From NCBI GenBank assembly GCA_937980645.1, contig CALJPQ010000013.1, positions 124,001 to 188,000 of the forward strand: a DNA stretch of 64,000 nucleotides, written 5' to 3'. Shown here one piece after another: positions 52,504 to 61,325 of the stretch. This stretch comes from an uncultured Saprospiraceae bacterium. GTDB taxonomy: Bacteria > Bacteroidota > Bacteroidia > Chitinophagales > Saprospiraceae. Numbering within the stretch: position 1 is the stretch's first letter; each line of letters begins with the position of its first letter. The notes under the pieces are model-generated. The model was not told the DNA's origin. It was given only the letters and a program-made list of their open reading frames with translations, and searched no databases. The position numbers and the translations under genes were made by a program.

Positions 52504-55071
52504 TTACACGTCCTGGCGGAGCACTTCTAACGGCGGCTCTTGCAGAGCGCCGCGGCTACCCAGCAGCCCAATGAGCACCGTAGCCGCCACGACGGTGCCC
52601 GCCGTCAGCAACAGCGGCCCAGCTTGGAGGTAAAACGGCATCTGGAAGACCCAATGCGCCAGCGCCCAGCTACTCAGCAGGGAAAGCCCAGCGCCCACCG
52701 CACAGGCCAGAAAGCCCACTAAGGCATACTCGACGGCAGCAATCTGCAATACCGTGCGGCGGCTTGCTCCTAGCGTGCGCAGCAGCACGCTCTCGCGCAG
52801 GCGCGCGTAGCGACTTTGGTAAATAGAGCTGAGCAGCACCAGAAAGCCCGTCAGCAGGCTGAATAGGGCCATGAAGCGCACAAGGAACGACACCTTGCCC
52901 AGTATCTCGTCGGCTGCCTGCAGCACCTGCGTCAGGTCAATGGCCGACACGTTCGGAAAGCGACGAACTAATTCGGACTGAAACGCGGCACTTTGCACAG
53001 CGTTTTCTACCCTCGACACCACGACGTGGATTTGCGGAGCCGCCTCCAGAACGCCCGTCGGAAAGACTATCATGAAATTGGTCTCCATGCGGTTGAACTC
53101 CACTCGCCGCACGCTGCCCACTTCGGCCTCTAAGCGCAGCCCCTGTACGTTGAAGGTCAGGCGCGTACCCACGCGAGCATTCATAGCGCGCTGCAGTCCC
53201 TCCGAAATGGAAACTTGCACGGGTTGGCCCGGCGCCTGACGCCCTACCCAGGTGCCTCTCACGATGCGCTCGCTATTGGTTAGCGTGTCGCGGAACGTTA
53301 CGCGAAACTCCCTGTCCCACACCCAGCGCGCCACACTGTCGGGGCGCGAACGCCAGGGCCACACAGAAGCCGCCACGCGAGTATCCGACGCTGGCGTCTG
53401 CGCCCCGCGCCCGTCAATGCGCTCGATGCGCACGCCCACAATGGGCGCCCGCTGGAGCAACGGCATGCCGTGCTCGAGCACAAACTGCTCCACAGCATCC
53501 TTTTGCTCTGGCTGGATGTCGAAGAGGATCAGATTGGGCTGATGCTCGCTGCCAACCAGTTCGAGCCGCTGCAGCAGCAGGCTTTGGGTCAGAAACAGCG
53601 TGCTCAGCAGCAACACCCCAGCGCCAATGGTTACCACCAGCAGCACCGTCTGGTTGTCGGGCCGAAACAGGTTGGCAATGCCCTGGCGCCATACGTACGA
53701 CCATTTTTTTGGGAAAAAACGCCGCAAAAGTCCCATCAGCAGACGCGCAGCACCCCACAGCAGTCCCAGGGCCACCGTCATGCTGCCCAAAAAGCCCAGC
53801 GTCTGCATGGCGTCTTGCAGTATCCAGCCCGTCAGCCCGGCCAGCGTCAGGGCAATGAGGGCATAAATGCCGAAAAGCAGGCGATTGGGCTGCTTAGCCG
53901 GCGCCTCCACCGATGCGCGCAAGGCCCGCAACGGCGACACCGACAGCACCTGCGCCAATGGCCGCAGCGAAAACAGCACCGCCATCAGGACGCCCAACGC
54001 TACCCCCTGACCTATGGCCAATCCGGACACATCTGTGCTCAACTCCTCCACTGGCAGCAGGTCGCGCACCAACCAGGGCAGCGCCTTTTGAAGCAAGGCG
54101 CCCAACAGCGCTCCCAACAGAGAACTCAGCAAGGAAATGCCCACTATCTGGACAAAAAACACCAAAAACGCCTGCATGCTGCGCGCGCCCAGGCAGCGCA
54201 GTGTAGCCACCAACGGCTGCTTCTCGCGCAAATACAACTGTACGGCACTGGCCACACCCAAAGCGCCCAGCAAAAGCGCGACAAAGGCCACCAAATTGAG
54301 AAAGCCTGCAAAGCGGTCGAACACCCTATCCAGCATCTCCTGGTTGCTTTCCACCGTCTCCCAGTCCAGACCTGCTTGCCGGAGTGGCTTTTCTATCGTT
54401 TTTATCACACTTTTTAGCACGGCTGCGTCGGGCACACGGGCGTAGTACTGGTACCATATGCGGCTGCCCTTTTGCACCAGATCGGTGTCGTCCAGATAGT
54501 CAAACGGGATGAATGCCGTAGGCGCCAGAGCTGAGCCGATGCCGGCGCGCCCAGGCCGCGACAGCAAATCGCCTACAATAGCAAAAGCCTGAGTACCCAG
54601 GCGCACGGTGTCGCCGGGTTGCAATCCAAATTGCAGCAGCAGGCTGTGCTCCAGTAGCGCTTGCGGCTGGCCGCTCTGCTGATAGGTCTGCCACGCGTCG
54701 GCGGGGGCGCTTTTCCAGGTGCCGTAGAAAGGATAGGCCGCATCGGTGGCGCGTACGTTGACTAAGCGCGTGCCGTCGTTTTTGGGGAAATAGGCCATGC
54801 TCAGCAAGTTGAACACGCGCGCCACCTCGACGCCAGGGGTGCCCTTCAGACGCTCAAACAGCGTGTCGGGCAACGGAAAATTGCCCTGGATGACCAAATC
54901 GGCACCCAGCAGGTTGCGCGCCTCGCGGTTGACGTCGGCCTTCAAGTTTTCGCTCAACGTACGCACAGCCGTCAGAGCCGCCACACCGGCCACAATAGCC
55001 GAAACAAACAACAGCAAACGGGCGCGGCTCCGGCGGCTGTCGCGCCAGGCCATTTTCCAGATAAAAGACAT
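52504..55071 (-). CDS. FtsX-family ABC transporter permease (large, YbbP-like)
   Basis: 855 residues from the ATG at 55071; a start at 55107 is less likely. N-terminal helix (RLLLFVSAIVAGVAALTAVR) then a periplasmic MacB_PCD-like domain, three helices in the middle, two more in the centre (GIYALIALTLAGLTGWIL), and a second periplasmic domain with the C-terminal FtsX module: FLVRFMALFSLLTGFLVLLS, RESVLLRTLGASRRTVLQIA. This arrangement of about ten helices matches YbbP-type permeases. Such permeases normally work with an ATPase (YbbA-like), but none is adjacent. Substrate unknown; lipid or lysophospholipid handling has been proposed for relatives. Confidence 0.88.
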   Translation of the reverse strand: MSFIWKMAWRDSRRSRARLLLFVSAIVAGVAALTAVRTLSENLKADVNREARNLLGADLVIQGNFPLPDTLFERLKGTPGVEVARVFNLLSMAYFPKNDGTRLVNVRATDAAYPFYGTWKSAPADAWQTYQQSGQPQALLEHSLLLQFGLQPGDTVRLGTQAFAIVGDLLSRPGRAGIGSALAPTAFIPFDYLDDTDLVQKGSRIWYQYYARVPDAAVLKSVIKTIEKPLRQAGLDWETVESNQEMLDRVFDRFAGFLNLVAFVALLLGALGVASAVQLYLREKQPLVATLRCLGARSMQAFLVFFVQIVGISLLSSLLGALLGALLQKALPWLVRDLLPVEELSTDVSGLAIGQGVALGVLMAVLFSLRPLAQVLSVSPLRALRASVEAPAKQPNRLLFGIYALIALTLAGLTGWILQDAMQTLGFLGSMTVALGLLWGAARLLMGLLRRFFPKKWSYVWRQGIANLFRPDNQTVLLVVTIGAGVLLLSTLFLTQSLLLQRLELVGSEHQPNLILFDIQPEQKDAVEQFVLEHGMPLLQRAPIVGVRIERIDGRGAQTPASDTRVAASVWPWRSRPDSVARWVWDREFRVTFRDTLTNSERIVRGTWVGRQAPGQPVQVSISEGLQRAMNARVGTRLTFNVQGLRLEAEVGSVRRVEFNRMETNFMIVFPTGVLEAAPQIHVVVSRVENAVQSAAFQSELVRRFPNVSAIDLTQVLQAADEILGKVSFLVRFMALFSLLTGFLVLLSSIYQSRYARLRESVLLRTLGASRRTVLQIAAVEYALVGFLACAVGAGLSLLSSWALAHWVFQMPFYLQAGPLLLTAGTVVAATVLIGLLGSRGALQEPPLEVLRQDV

Positions 55072-55279
55072 GGTTCCAAGTGTGTCTGACACAACATGCC
55101 TCAACAAGAAAGCCGCCCAATCGTTCGCTACTCTGCCCCCTCAACTGACCGAGGTAAGCGAGCCGGTCTGTTGAGGCATCAGGATACAAAGTTTTTGGGC
55201 GCATGTATTGCCTTTGAAGATTTCTACAGATGTTTGCCTTCGCAACCAGCCTTGTAGGGAGCGCTATGCAAAAAACGCC

Positions 55280-57133
55280 ATGCGCGAGACGGCTTTTATT
55301 CGGCAAAACCAGGAAAAATGGGCGGAGTACGAGACGTATCTGAACCAGCCCTACATAGACCCTGACCATCTGCGGGAGATGTTCGTTCATGTTACGGACG
55401 ACCTGGCATATGCACGCACGTTTTACCGCAACCGTTCGGTGCATTTTTACCTCAATGGGCTGGCACAGCGCATTTTTAACCGCTTTCGTCAGGGACGCCG
55501 CCCGCCGTTAAGGCAGGTGGTGACCTTCTGGACAGAAGGGCTGCCGCGCATTCTGTGGGAAACGCGTCGCGCGCTGTGGTTGTCTTTTGGTCTCTTCGCC
55601 TTAGCCATTGTTATTGGTGTGGTTTCCAGCCGGATAGACCCTGACTTTGCCCAATACATCTTGGGTGATAGTTATGTATCCATGACCATCGCCAACATTG
55701 AAGCGGGCGACCCCATGGCAGTGTACAAGGAGTCGCCGCCGCTGGGCATGTCGGTGGGCATTGCCGCCAACAATGTGCTGGTAGCCTTCATGACGGTGCT
55801 TTCAGGTGTGCTCACCTCCATCGGCACGGTGTTCATTCTGATGCGAAACGGCATCATGGTGGGCGTTTTCCAATACTTTTTTATCGAGCGCGACCTGTTC
55901 TGGCCCTCTTTTCTGACCATCTGGATACACGGAACGCTCGAAATCAGTGCCATTATCGTGGCGGGCGCGGCAGGTCTGGTGGTAGGCTCAGGGTGGCTGT
56001 TTCCGGGCACGTACACGCGCCGGCAGGCATTTCAGCGTTCGGCACGCAAAGGCTTTCTGATATTTCTCGGGCTGGTGCCGGTGTTTTTGCTGGCCGCCTT
56101 TTTCGAGGGCTATCTGACGCGCCACACCGAGGCGCCTGATGCGCTGCGCCTGAGCTTCATTCTACTATCGCTGACAGCAGTAGTGGGCTACTTTGTGGTG
56201 CTCCCGTGGTGGAAGGCGCGGCGCGGGCATTTTGATACTCTCGACTTGCGCGAACCAATACCGATAGCGCGCGAACCCATTTCGCTCACAGCCATTAAGA
56301 GTAATGGAGCCGTTTTGGCCGATACCCTTCGGATACCTTTCCGGCATCCGGCTCGTACTTTTGGGTATGCTTTGCTGACTTCCGGCACAGCGGTGGGTGC
56401 TTACTGGATTGCCGGCGCCGGTTGGCTGCGCCGTTTTGGGCTTGGTGCCGAGGACGGCAATGCCGAAGCATTCACTCGATTCTGGCTCGAAGGGTTGAGT
56501 TTTTCTAAAACGCCTGTTGTCTTTAGCATCGAAGTGCTGCTTCTGATGGGCTTAGTGCTAGCGGCCTTTACCGTAATTCGGCGGGAGATGCCTGAGTCGC
56601 TTCGGGAGGTACGCGGAGGGCGGTGGAGTATGTCTTTTGCCTTGGGTCTTTTGGGCTTTTGCGTATTGGTACTATGGGCGAGTGAATCGTTTGCACTACT
56701 GCGTTTTCTGCTGTTTCTACTGCCAGTCTATATTGGGCTTTGGCTAGCGCAGTTGTACTTTGGAGAAGGGCACATAGGTGGCTTGCTACACACGGTGTCG
56801 CATCGCTCGCTGGTTCGTTCGATTGCGACAGGCGGGGTGTTGGCTTTTTTGTACTGGCTTGCAGAGCTGTTTCAAAACTCCTACTCTGTGAGTACGGTGG
56901 TTGAGTTTTTTAGCTGGCTGATACCTGCTGATGTGGACTTGTTAGACGCATATTACCGCAGCGTGCAGGTGTTTCTCAGCAACTTTTTTCTGCATATTTA
57001 CTGGATGTTGGCCATCATAGCAGGCGCACTGGGTTACTTTTCGGACGTGGAGTTGGAAGAAGCGCTGCATCTTCGCGAAAGCATCGAGCGCATTGGCGCT
57101 CGCCCGCGTCTTCGCGGCTTAGTGCGCGAATAG
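55280..57133 (+). CDS. SpoIIM-like (stage II sporulation protein M family) membrane protein
   Basis: 617 residues from the ATG at 55280 (MRETAFIRQNQEKWAEYETY). About 12 membrane helices. The N-terminal half is the SpoIIM domain: YARTFYRNRSVHFYLNGLAQ, the helix ALWLSFGLFALAIVIGVVSS, and MSVGIAANNVLVAFMTVLSG with FFIERDLFWPSFLTIWIHGT, GTLEISAIIVAGAAGLVVGS. The C-terminal half has further helices and no clear family. Bacteroidota do not sporulate; these proteins are often found with MoxR/DUF58 and YxeA-like genes, but that setting is absent here. It is followed after 28 bases by the rRNA methyltransferase, possibly in one transcript. Confidence 0.85.
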   Translation: MRETAFIRQNQEKWAEYETYLNQPYIDPDHLREMFVHVTDDLAYARTFYRNRSVHFYLNGLAQRIFNRFRQGRRPPLRQVVTFWTEGLPRILWETRRALWLSFGLFALAIVIGVVSSRIDPDFAQYILGDSYVSMTIANIEAGDPMAVYKESPPLGMSVGIAANNVLVAFMTVLSGVLTSIGTVFILMRNGIMVGVFQYFFIERDLFWPSFLTIWIHGTLEISAIIVAGAAGLVVGSGWLFPGTYTRRQAFQRSARKGFLIFLGLVPVFLLAAFFEGYLTRHTEAPDALRLSFILLSLTAVVGYFVVLPWWKARRGHFDTLDLREPIPIAREPISLTAIKSNGAVLADTLRIPFRHPARTFGYALLTSGTAVGAYWIAGAGWLRRFGLGAEDGNAEAFTRFWLEGLSFSKTPVVFSIEVLLLMGLVLAAFTVIRREMPESLREVRGGRWSMSFALGLLGFCVLVLWASESFALLRFLLFLLPVYIGLWLAQLYFGEGHIGGLLHTVSHRSLVRSIATGGVLAFLYWLAELFQNSYSVSTVVEFFSWLIPADVDLLDAYYRSVQVFLSNFFLHIYWMLAIIAGALGYFSDVELEEALHLRESIERIGARPRLRGLVRE

Positions 57134-57161
57134 TTGCTCGTTTTATCCGTACCTGTACATC

Positions 57162-58547
57162 ATGGAACTGCCGCCGCCGTTTGTCCGGCAAATGCGCGCC
57201 CTGTTGGGTGAGGCGTACGAAGCTTTTGCTGTTGCTCTGGCCGAAGAGCCACCTGTCAGCATCCGCCTGAATCCACGTAAATGGAAGGGCAACCTTGCTT
57301 TTGACCCTGCCTTGGGTGCCACAACGCCTGTTCCCTGGTGTGCTGAGGGGCGGTATTTAGCCAGCCGCCCCATCTTTACGCTCGACCCGCGCTTCCATGC
57401 CGGAGCTTACTACGTGCAGGAGGCTTCTTCGATGTTCTTGTGCGAGGCTCTGCGTCGCAGTGTGGACCTGAGCCGCCCCCTGCGCGCCTTAGATGTTTGC
57501 GCTGCGCCGGGAGGCAAAACAACGCTGCTGCAAGCAGCCCTGCACCCTAACAGTCTGGTGGTGGCCAACGAGGTCGTCCGAACGCGCCTGAGCGCCCTGC
57601 GCGAAAACGTAGAAAAATGGGGCCACCCGCATTCGGCCATGACGTCGGCTCAGGGCGATGAATGGGAACATCTGGGGGCCTGGTTCGACATCGTCGTCAT
57701 GGATGTCCCGTGTAGTGGCGAGGGCTTGTTCCGAAAAACACCCGAAGCTGTGCGCGAATGGTCGCCCCCGCATGTAGAGGCTTGTTCCCTGCGGCAGCGC
57801 GGCATCCTGACCTCGGCACTGAAAACGCTTCGCCCCGGCGGCATACTCTTGTACTCCACCTGCACTTTCAACCGCACAGAAAACGAAGGTAACGCGGCCT
57901 GGCTGGCAGAAACCTTCGATCTGGAGCCGCTGTCGTTCGACTTGCCGCCAGAGTGGGGCATCGTCGAAAGCGCGCCCGGTGCCTATCGCTTCTTCCCGCA
58001 CCGCCTGCGAGGAGAGGGCTTCTTCCTGGCAGCTTTTCGCAAAAAGGCAGATGCTCCGGCGCTATTGCCCCCACGCCCTCCAGCCACATTCCGACGCCTG
58101 CAGCCCTTGGAGCGCGCCTCTCTGAGCGCAGTGCGCCCCTGGCTCGACGAAGGACGTGAATGGGCGTTCTTCACCGCGCCCAAAGGCGATGTGCTGGCCA
58201 TGCCCGAAGCCCTGCTGCCCGACCTGCGCCTGCTGGACCACGCCCTGACAAACAAATGGTTAGGCATCCGCGTCGGCCAGTTCAAAGGCCGCGACTTTGT
58301 GCCCGACCACGCGCTGGCGCTCAACACTGCACTGGCACCTGACGTGCCAGCAGTGGACTTCGACCGCGAGCAGGCGCTGCTTTTCTTGAAAAAGGAACAA
58401 TTCCCGCTCACAGGCGCTGCTCCGAAAGCGCGCGGCTGGGTCGTCGGTCGCTATGAAGGGCTGCCCTTAGGCTGGCTCAAAATGCTGCCCAACCGCTGGA
58501 ACAACTACCTGCCGCCCGAACGGCGCATCCGCATGGCCGTAGAGTAG
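57162..58547 (+). CDS. 16S rRNA C5-methylcytosine methyltransferase, RsmF/NOL1-NOP2-Sun family
   Basis: 461 residues. SAM-binding ALDVCAAPGGKTTLLQAAL, the catalytic cysteine pair in VMDVPCSGEGLFRK (PCSG) and LLYSTCTFNRTENE (TC), all as in RsmF (YebU) and RsmB. The C-terminal part (FVPDHALALN, GWVVGRYEGLPLGWLKMLPN) looks like the RsmF PUA-like domain, so RsmF is more likely than RsmB. It methylates a cytosine of 16S rRNA; the position is not known for this organism. Start ATG at 57162. Follows the SpoIIM-like gene at 28 bases. Confidence 0.9.
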   Translation: MELPPPFVRQMRALLGEAYEAFAVALAEEPPVSIRLNPRKWKGNLAFDPALGATTPVPWCAEGRYLASRPIFTLDPRFHAGAYYVQEASSMFLCEALRRSVDLSRPLRALDVCAAPGGKTTLLQAALHPNSLVVANEVVRTRLSALRENVEKWGHPHSAMTSAQGDEWEHLGAWFDIVVMDVPCSGEGLFRKTPEAVREWSPPHVEACSLRQRGILTSALKTLRPGGILLYSTCTFNRTENEGNAAWLAETFDLEPLSFDLPPEWGIVESAPGAYRFFPHRLRGEGFFLAAFRKKADAPALLPPRPPATFRRLQPLERASLSAVRPWLDEGREWAFFTAPKGDVLAMPEALLPDLRLLDHALTNKWLGIRVGQFKGRDFVPDHALALNTALAPDVPAVDFDREQALLFLKKEQFPLTGAAPKARGWVVGRYEGLPLGWLKMLPNRWNNYLPPERRIRMAVE

Positions 58548-58581
58548 GCAGGTGCTGGAGCGACCACAAATGCGCGAGTTT

Positions 58582-58595
58582 GAGGCGACATCTCC
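58582..58595. repeat. Single copy of the dispersed 14-base stem-loop core
   Basis: GAGGCGACATCTCC; the complement of the arms at 3465-3478 and 3502-3515, differing by one or two bases. Only one arm is present here, between the RsmF-like gene and the convergent barrel protein. Confidence 0.45.
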
Positions 58596-58645
58596 CGGCG
58601 GGCGGTGTTGTTACCTTTGGGCCTTAACTGGCCGAAGGATTGGCT

Positions 58646-59923
58646 TCAATATACCTTCCCTAAAAGAGAGATCTGCAACAGCAACTGCTCGCCTGCCTTG
58701 CCGGAGGGGCGATTGGGCAGCGGCGCAGAAACCACGCCCGTAGCAGGTGGCTGGCCCGAAGGCGAGGTGAAAAAACGCCATTGTGCCTGAACGCTGACCT
58801 CGAAACGGCGGCTCAGAGCATAGCCCGCACCGGCCAATGCGCTGCCTTCCCAGCGGAAAAGGCGCGCGGAAGCCAGATTGCTCAGCTGATGTATTTCGGC
58901 GACATAGAAGTGCTGCGCGTTGCCCGAAGCCGGCTGCACCCCCTGAACCCGCGCGGCCAACAGGACGCCTCCCATGCCGCCTCCATACAGGCGCAGGCGA
59001 GGCGTCGTCTGGCTGTAGACCAGCACAGGCGCTTCCAGCCGGTGCGTGTGCGAGAGGCGCACCCAGATGCCGTCGGCTTTGGACGGCAACGAACCGGGCG
59101 AGAGTCGCTCCAGGTCGGAACTTTCCAGATAGACGGCATTGCTGGCGCTCAGGTCTTTGCCGTGCAAATACGTGAACCGATACCCCATGCCGGCGCGCAA
59201 GCCCCAGCGCCTGCTGGCGTGCCAATCAAAGGTCGGCACGATGGCTAACCCAAACATCTTGGCGCTGGGCTGGGCAAAAGTGCCGAGGGTAAGTCCCACA
59301 CTCAAGTGCTTCGTTCGAGGTGTCGGTGAGGTGGCCATCTGGCTTGCCTGGGCTGAACTAAGCGACAACCGTCGGGCCGGCAGTTCAAAAGTCGGGTCAA
59401 GAAGCACGGGCAATAGCGCCAGCGGTTCTGCATGGAGGGCAGCGGCGGCCCCGGCTATTTCGGAGACATCCGAGGATGCAAGTTCCGTCGTTCGGTGGGC
59501 TGCTGCTTCACCATCGAGGCTGGGCGACGGTGCGGCCTCGATGGGCACGGTAGTGCACCCTGCCAGCGCGGGTGCAGAAAGTCGGTCATGGCAGCCTCGT
59601 CCGGGCTGTATGCCCCACACGGGTTGCGGCAGCGATGCCGTCGGATGTTCCGAAGGATGAGGTACTGCCCCCCGCCCAGAGGCAGGCGGTGCTACGGCGG
59701 CCACGGGCATTTCAGCTGTTCGCTCCAACGGCGGCAGGGGCGCTGCGGGCGGCACTTGCGCCACGCGGTAACGCTGCCACAGACCGCCACCTATGCCAGC
59801 CAGCAAAAGCCATAACCACCATAGGGCCACCACCGGGCGGCGGCGGTGCGGGGCGGGCATGTGCTCATCTAAGAGGGCCTCCATGGCGCGCCAGCCTCTG
59901 TCTGTCAGATGTTTGTTGTTCAT
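58646..59923 (-). CDS. Single-pass membrane protein fused to an outer-membrane barrel-like domain
   Basis: 425 residues. A short cytoplasmic N-terminus (LTDRGWRAMEALLDEHMPAP) leads to one transmembrane helix (about 31-49, VVALWWLWLLLAGIGGGLW), a Pro/Ala-rich linker (50-180) and a C-terminal beta-rich part: LSVGLTLGTFAQPSAKMFGL, GLRAGMGYRFTYLHGKD, LRLYGGGMGGVLLAARVQGV and VQAQWRFFTSPSGQP. The layout (sigma factor, then single-pass protein with barrel-like domain) is typical for Bacteroidota ECF loci, where it replaces a classical anti-sigma factor. It lies 45 bases downstream of the ECF sigma gene on the same strand and is therefore probably its regulator; direct proof is lacking. Confidence 0.7.
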   Translation of the reverse strand: MNNKHLTDRGWRAMEALLDEHMPAPHRRRPVVALWWLWLLLAGIGGGLWQRYRVAQVPPAAPLPPLERTAEMPVAAVAPPASGRGAVPHPSEHPTASLPQPVWGIQPGRGCHDRLSAPALAGCTTVPIEAAPSPSLDGEAAAHRTTELASSDVSEIAGAAAALHAEPLALLPVLLDPTFELPARRLSLSSAQASQMATSPTPRTKHLSVGLTLGTFAQPSAKMFGLAIVPTFDWHASRRWGLRAGMGYRFTYLHGKDLSASNAVYLESSDLERLSPGSLPSKADGIWVRLSHTHRLEAPVLVYSQTTPRLRLYGGGMGGVLLAARVQGVQPASGNAQHFYVAEIHQLSNLASARLFRWEGSALAGAGYALSRRFEVSVQAQWRFFTSPSGQPPATGVVSAPLPNRPSGKAGEQLLLQISLLGKVY

Positions 59924-59968
59924 GTTGCAAGTGAGCGGTCAGATGAATAACGCGGTCTTTGAGGTACA

Positions 59969-60526
59969 TTAGCCGCGCACGCGCTCCTCGGCGGCGAGCC
60001 ATTCGCGCAGGCGTTGGCGGGCCGTGGAGAGGTACCATTTCGAGGTGCCTTCGCTGATACCGAGCATTTCAGCAATTTCGGCATGGCTGTAGCCCTCGAT
60101 GGCGTACAGGCGAAAGACGACCTGGGCGTTTTCGGGCAGCGCCTCGATGAGGCGGAACAAATGGGCCTCATCGAAAGCAGCATCCGGGTGTGCAGGTTCG
60201 GATGCCTCGTGTTCTTCCAGCACCAAAAAATGGGTGTAGCGGGTGTGGCGGCGAAAGTGGTCGGCTGCAGCGTGATACACCAATCGCCTCAACCAACCCT
60301 CAAGGCTGCCCTGAAAGGCATAGGTATGCATTTTTTGAAACGCCCGTAGAAAGCCCTGGTTGACGATGCCAATAGCCGTCTCCTCGTCGTGTGCATAGCG
60401 CAAACACAGGCGGAGCATGGTCGGAAAGAAGCGCCGATAGAACGCTTCCTGCGCACGCCGGTCATTTCGCACGCAGCCCTCGACCAGTTCGGTGTCGGTG
60501 TAGTGTTTCTTTTTTGAAAAAAACAT
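59969..60526 (-). CDS. ECF-type RNA polymerase sigma factor
   Basis: 185 residues. Region 2 (YRRFFPTMLRLCLRYAHDEE, IGIVNQGFLRAFQKMHTY) and region 4 (LIEALPENAQVVFRLYAIEG, YSHAEIAEMLGISEGTSKWY) are present; no region 3, as in ECF factors. It probably directs polymerase to a few envelope-stress or surface genes. Minus-strand TACTTTAG about 30 bases upstream is a 7/8 match to the -7 box. The downstream gene is the membrane/barrel protein, likely its partner. Start ATG at 60526. Confidence 0.92.
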   Translation of the reverse strand: MFFSKKKHYTDTELVEGCVRNDRRAQEAFYRRFFPTMLRLCLRYAHDEETAIGIVNQGFLRAFQKMHTYAFQGSLEGWLRRLVYHAAADHFRRHTRYTHFLVLEEHEASEPAHPDAAFDEAHLFRLIEALPENAQVVFRLYAIEGYSHAEIAEMLGISEGTSKWYLSTARQRLREWLAAEERVRG

Positions 60527-60553
60527 CCGCCTGTTTGCCCCTGAATGGCCTTG

Positions 60554-61309
60554 CTAAAGTAAATACCCTGCGCCGAGCATGAAGCGCCAATGGGTGATTT
60601 GCAGGCGCTCCTGGCCACCTTGCCACCACCAGGCTTCCGACCTGGCGCTCAAGCGCTGCCAGCGCACACCTGTGTGCAGCGTAAGGTGATGGCCTATGCG
60701 ATAGCCCGCCAACGCCTGGGCCATGGGGCCACCGCGCCAATGCAAGCGCTCCCATGCCGCCAGGTCCTCCTGACTTTGATTGACGCAAAAGCCAATACCT
60801 GCCCCCAGAGCCACGAAAGGCGACGCGTAACGCGGAAGCAGATAGCTACGCACTTCGGCAAACAGCGGAATGAGCGGTGGCTGGCCGTTCGTGAAATCAA
60901 AAAAATCGAATCCTGTGCCGATGCCAGCACCCAGCAGACGGTGAAACATCCAGCCGCTACTGTGCTGTACCTGAAGGGCAAGCGTCGTTTTGCCCGTGTA
61001 CAGCTGGCCGGGCAAAAAGCCTGCACGCGAATGGTGGTACCAGCCGAACTCCTGAAAGTGATAAGGCGCTGGGCCGGCGCAGCGCTGACGAATGCGCCGC
61101 ACGCGGCTGAGGGCAATCTCCAACTCCTGGCCCGCGTCAGTGCGCAAGACCAGCACTTCGCCACTTGCCTTCGTAGCTACCAGCTGACCGCGCAACACGG
61201 CACCACCGCGCAAGCGCACTACATCGCACACCCGCAAGGCCGATTGGCTCCACACCTGCGCAACCAGCAGGAAAAGCGCGAAAAACAAAAACCGTCGGAC
61301 TGGCTTCAT
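60554..61309 (-). CDS. Exported outer-membrane-like protein, unknown function
   Basis: 251 residues from the ATG at 61309 (signal peptide RRFLFFALFLLVAQVWSQS). A short N-terminal beta domain (VVRLRGGAVLRGQLVATKAS, GEVLVLRTDAGQELEIALSR) resembles the small SH3-like fold that precedes barrels in this phylum. The rest has glycine- and aromatic-rich strands (HRLLGAGIGTGFDFFDF, YASPFVALGAGIGFCV, HLTLHTGVRWQRLSARS). No named family recognised. Lies between the lipoprotein and ECF sigma genes on the same strand, 27 bases before the sigma start. Confidence 0.7.
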   Translation of the reverse strand: MKPVRRFLFFALFLLVAQVWSQSALRVCDVVRLRGGAVLRGQLVATKASGEVLVLRTDAGQELEIALSRVRRIRQRCAGPAPYHFQEFGWYHHSRAGFLPGQLYTGKTTLALQVQHSSGWMFHRLLGAGIGTGFDFFDFTNGQPPLIPLFAEVRSYLLPRYASPFVALGAGIGFCVNQSQEDLAAWERLHWRGGPMAQALAGYRIGHHLTLHTGVRWQRLSARSEAWWWQGGQERLQITHWRFMLGAGYLL

Positions 61310-61325
61310 ATGAGCGGAGTGCTTT

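Noticed and set aside
58612..58619. TACCTTTG on the plus strand, matching the -7 box
   Set aside because: Points into the antisense of the barrel gene with no downstream plus-strand gene; probably chance.
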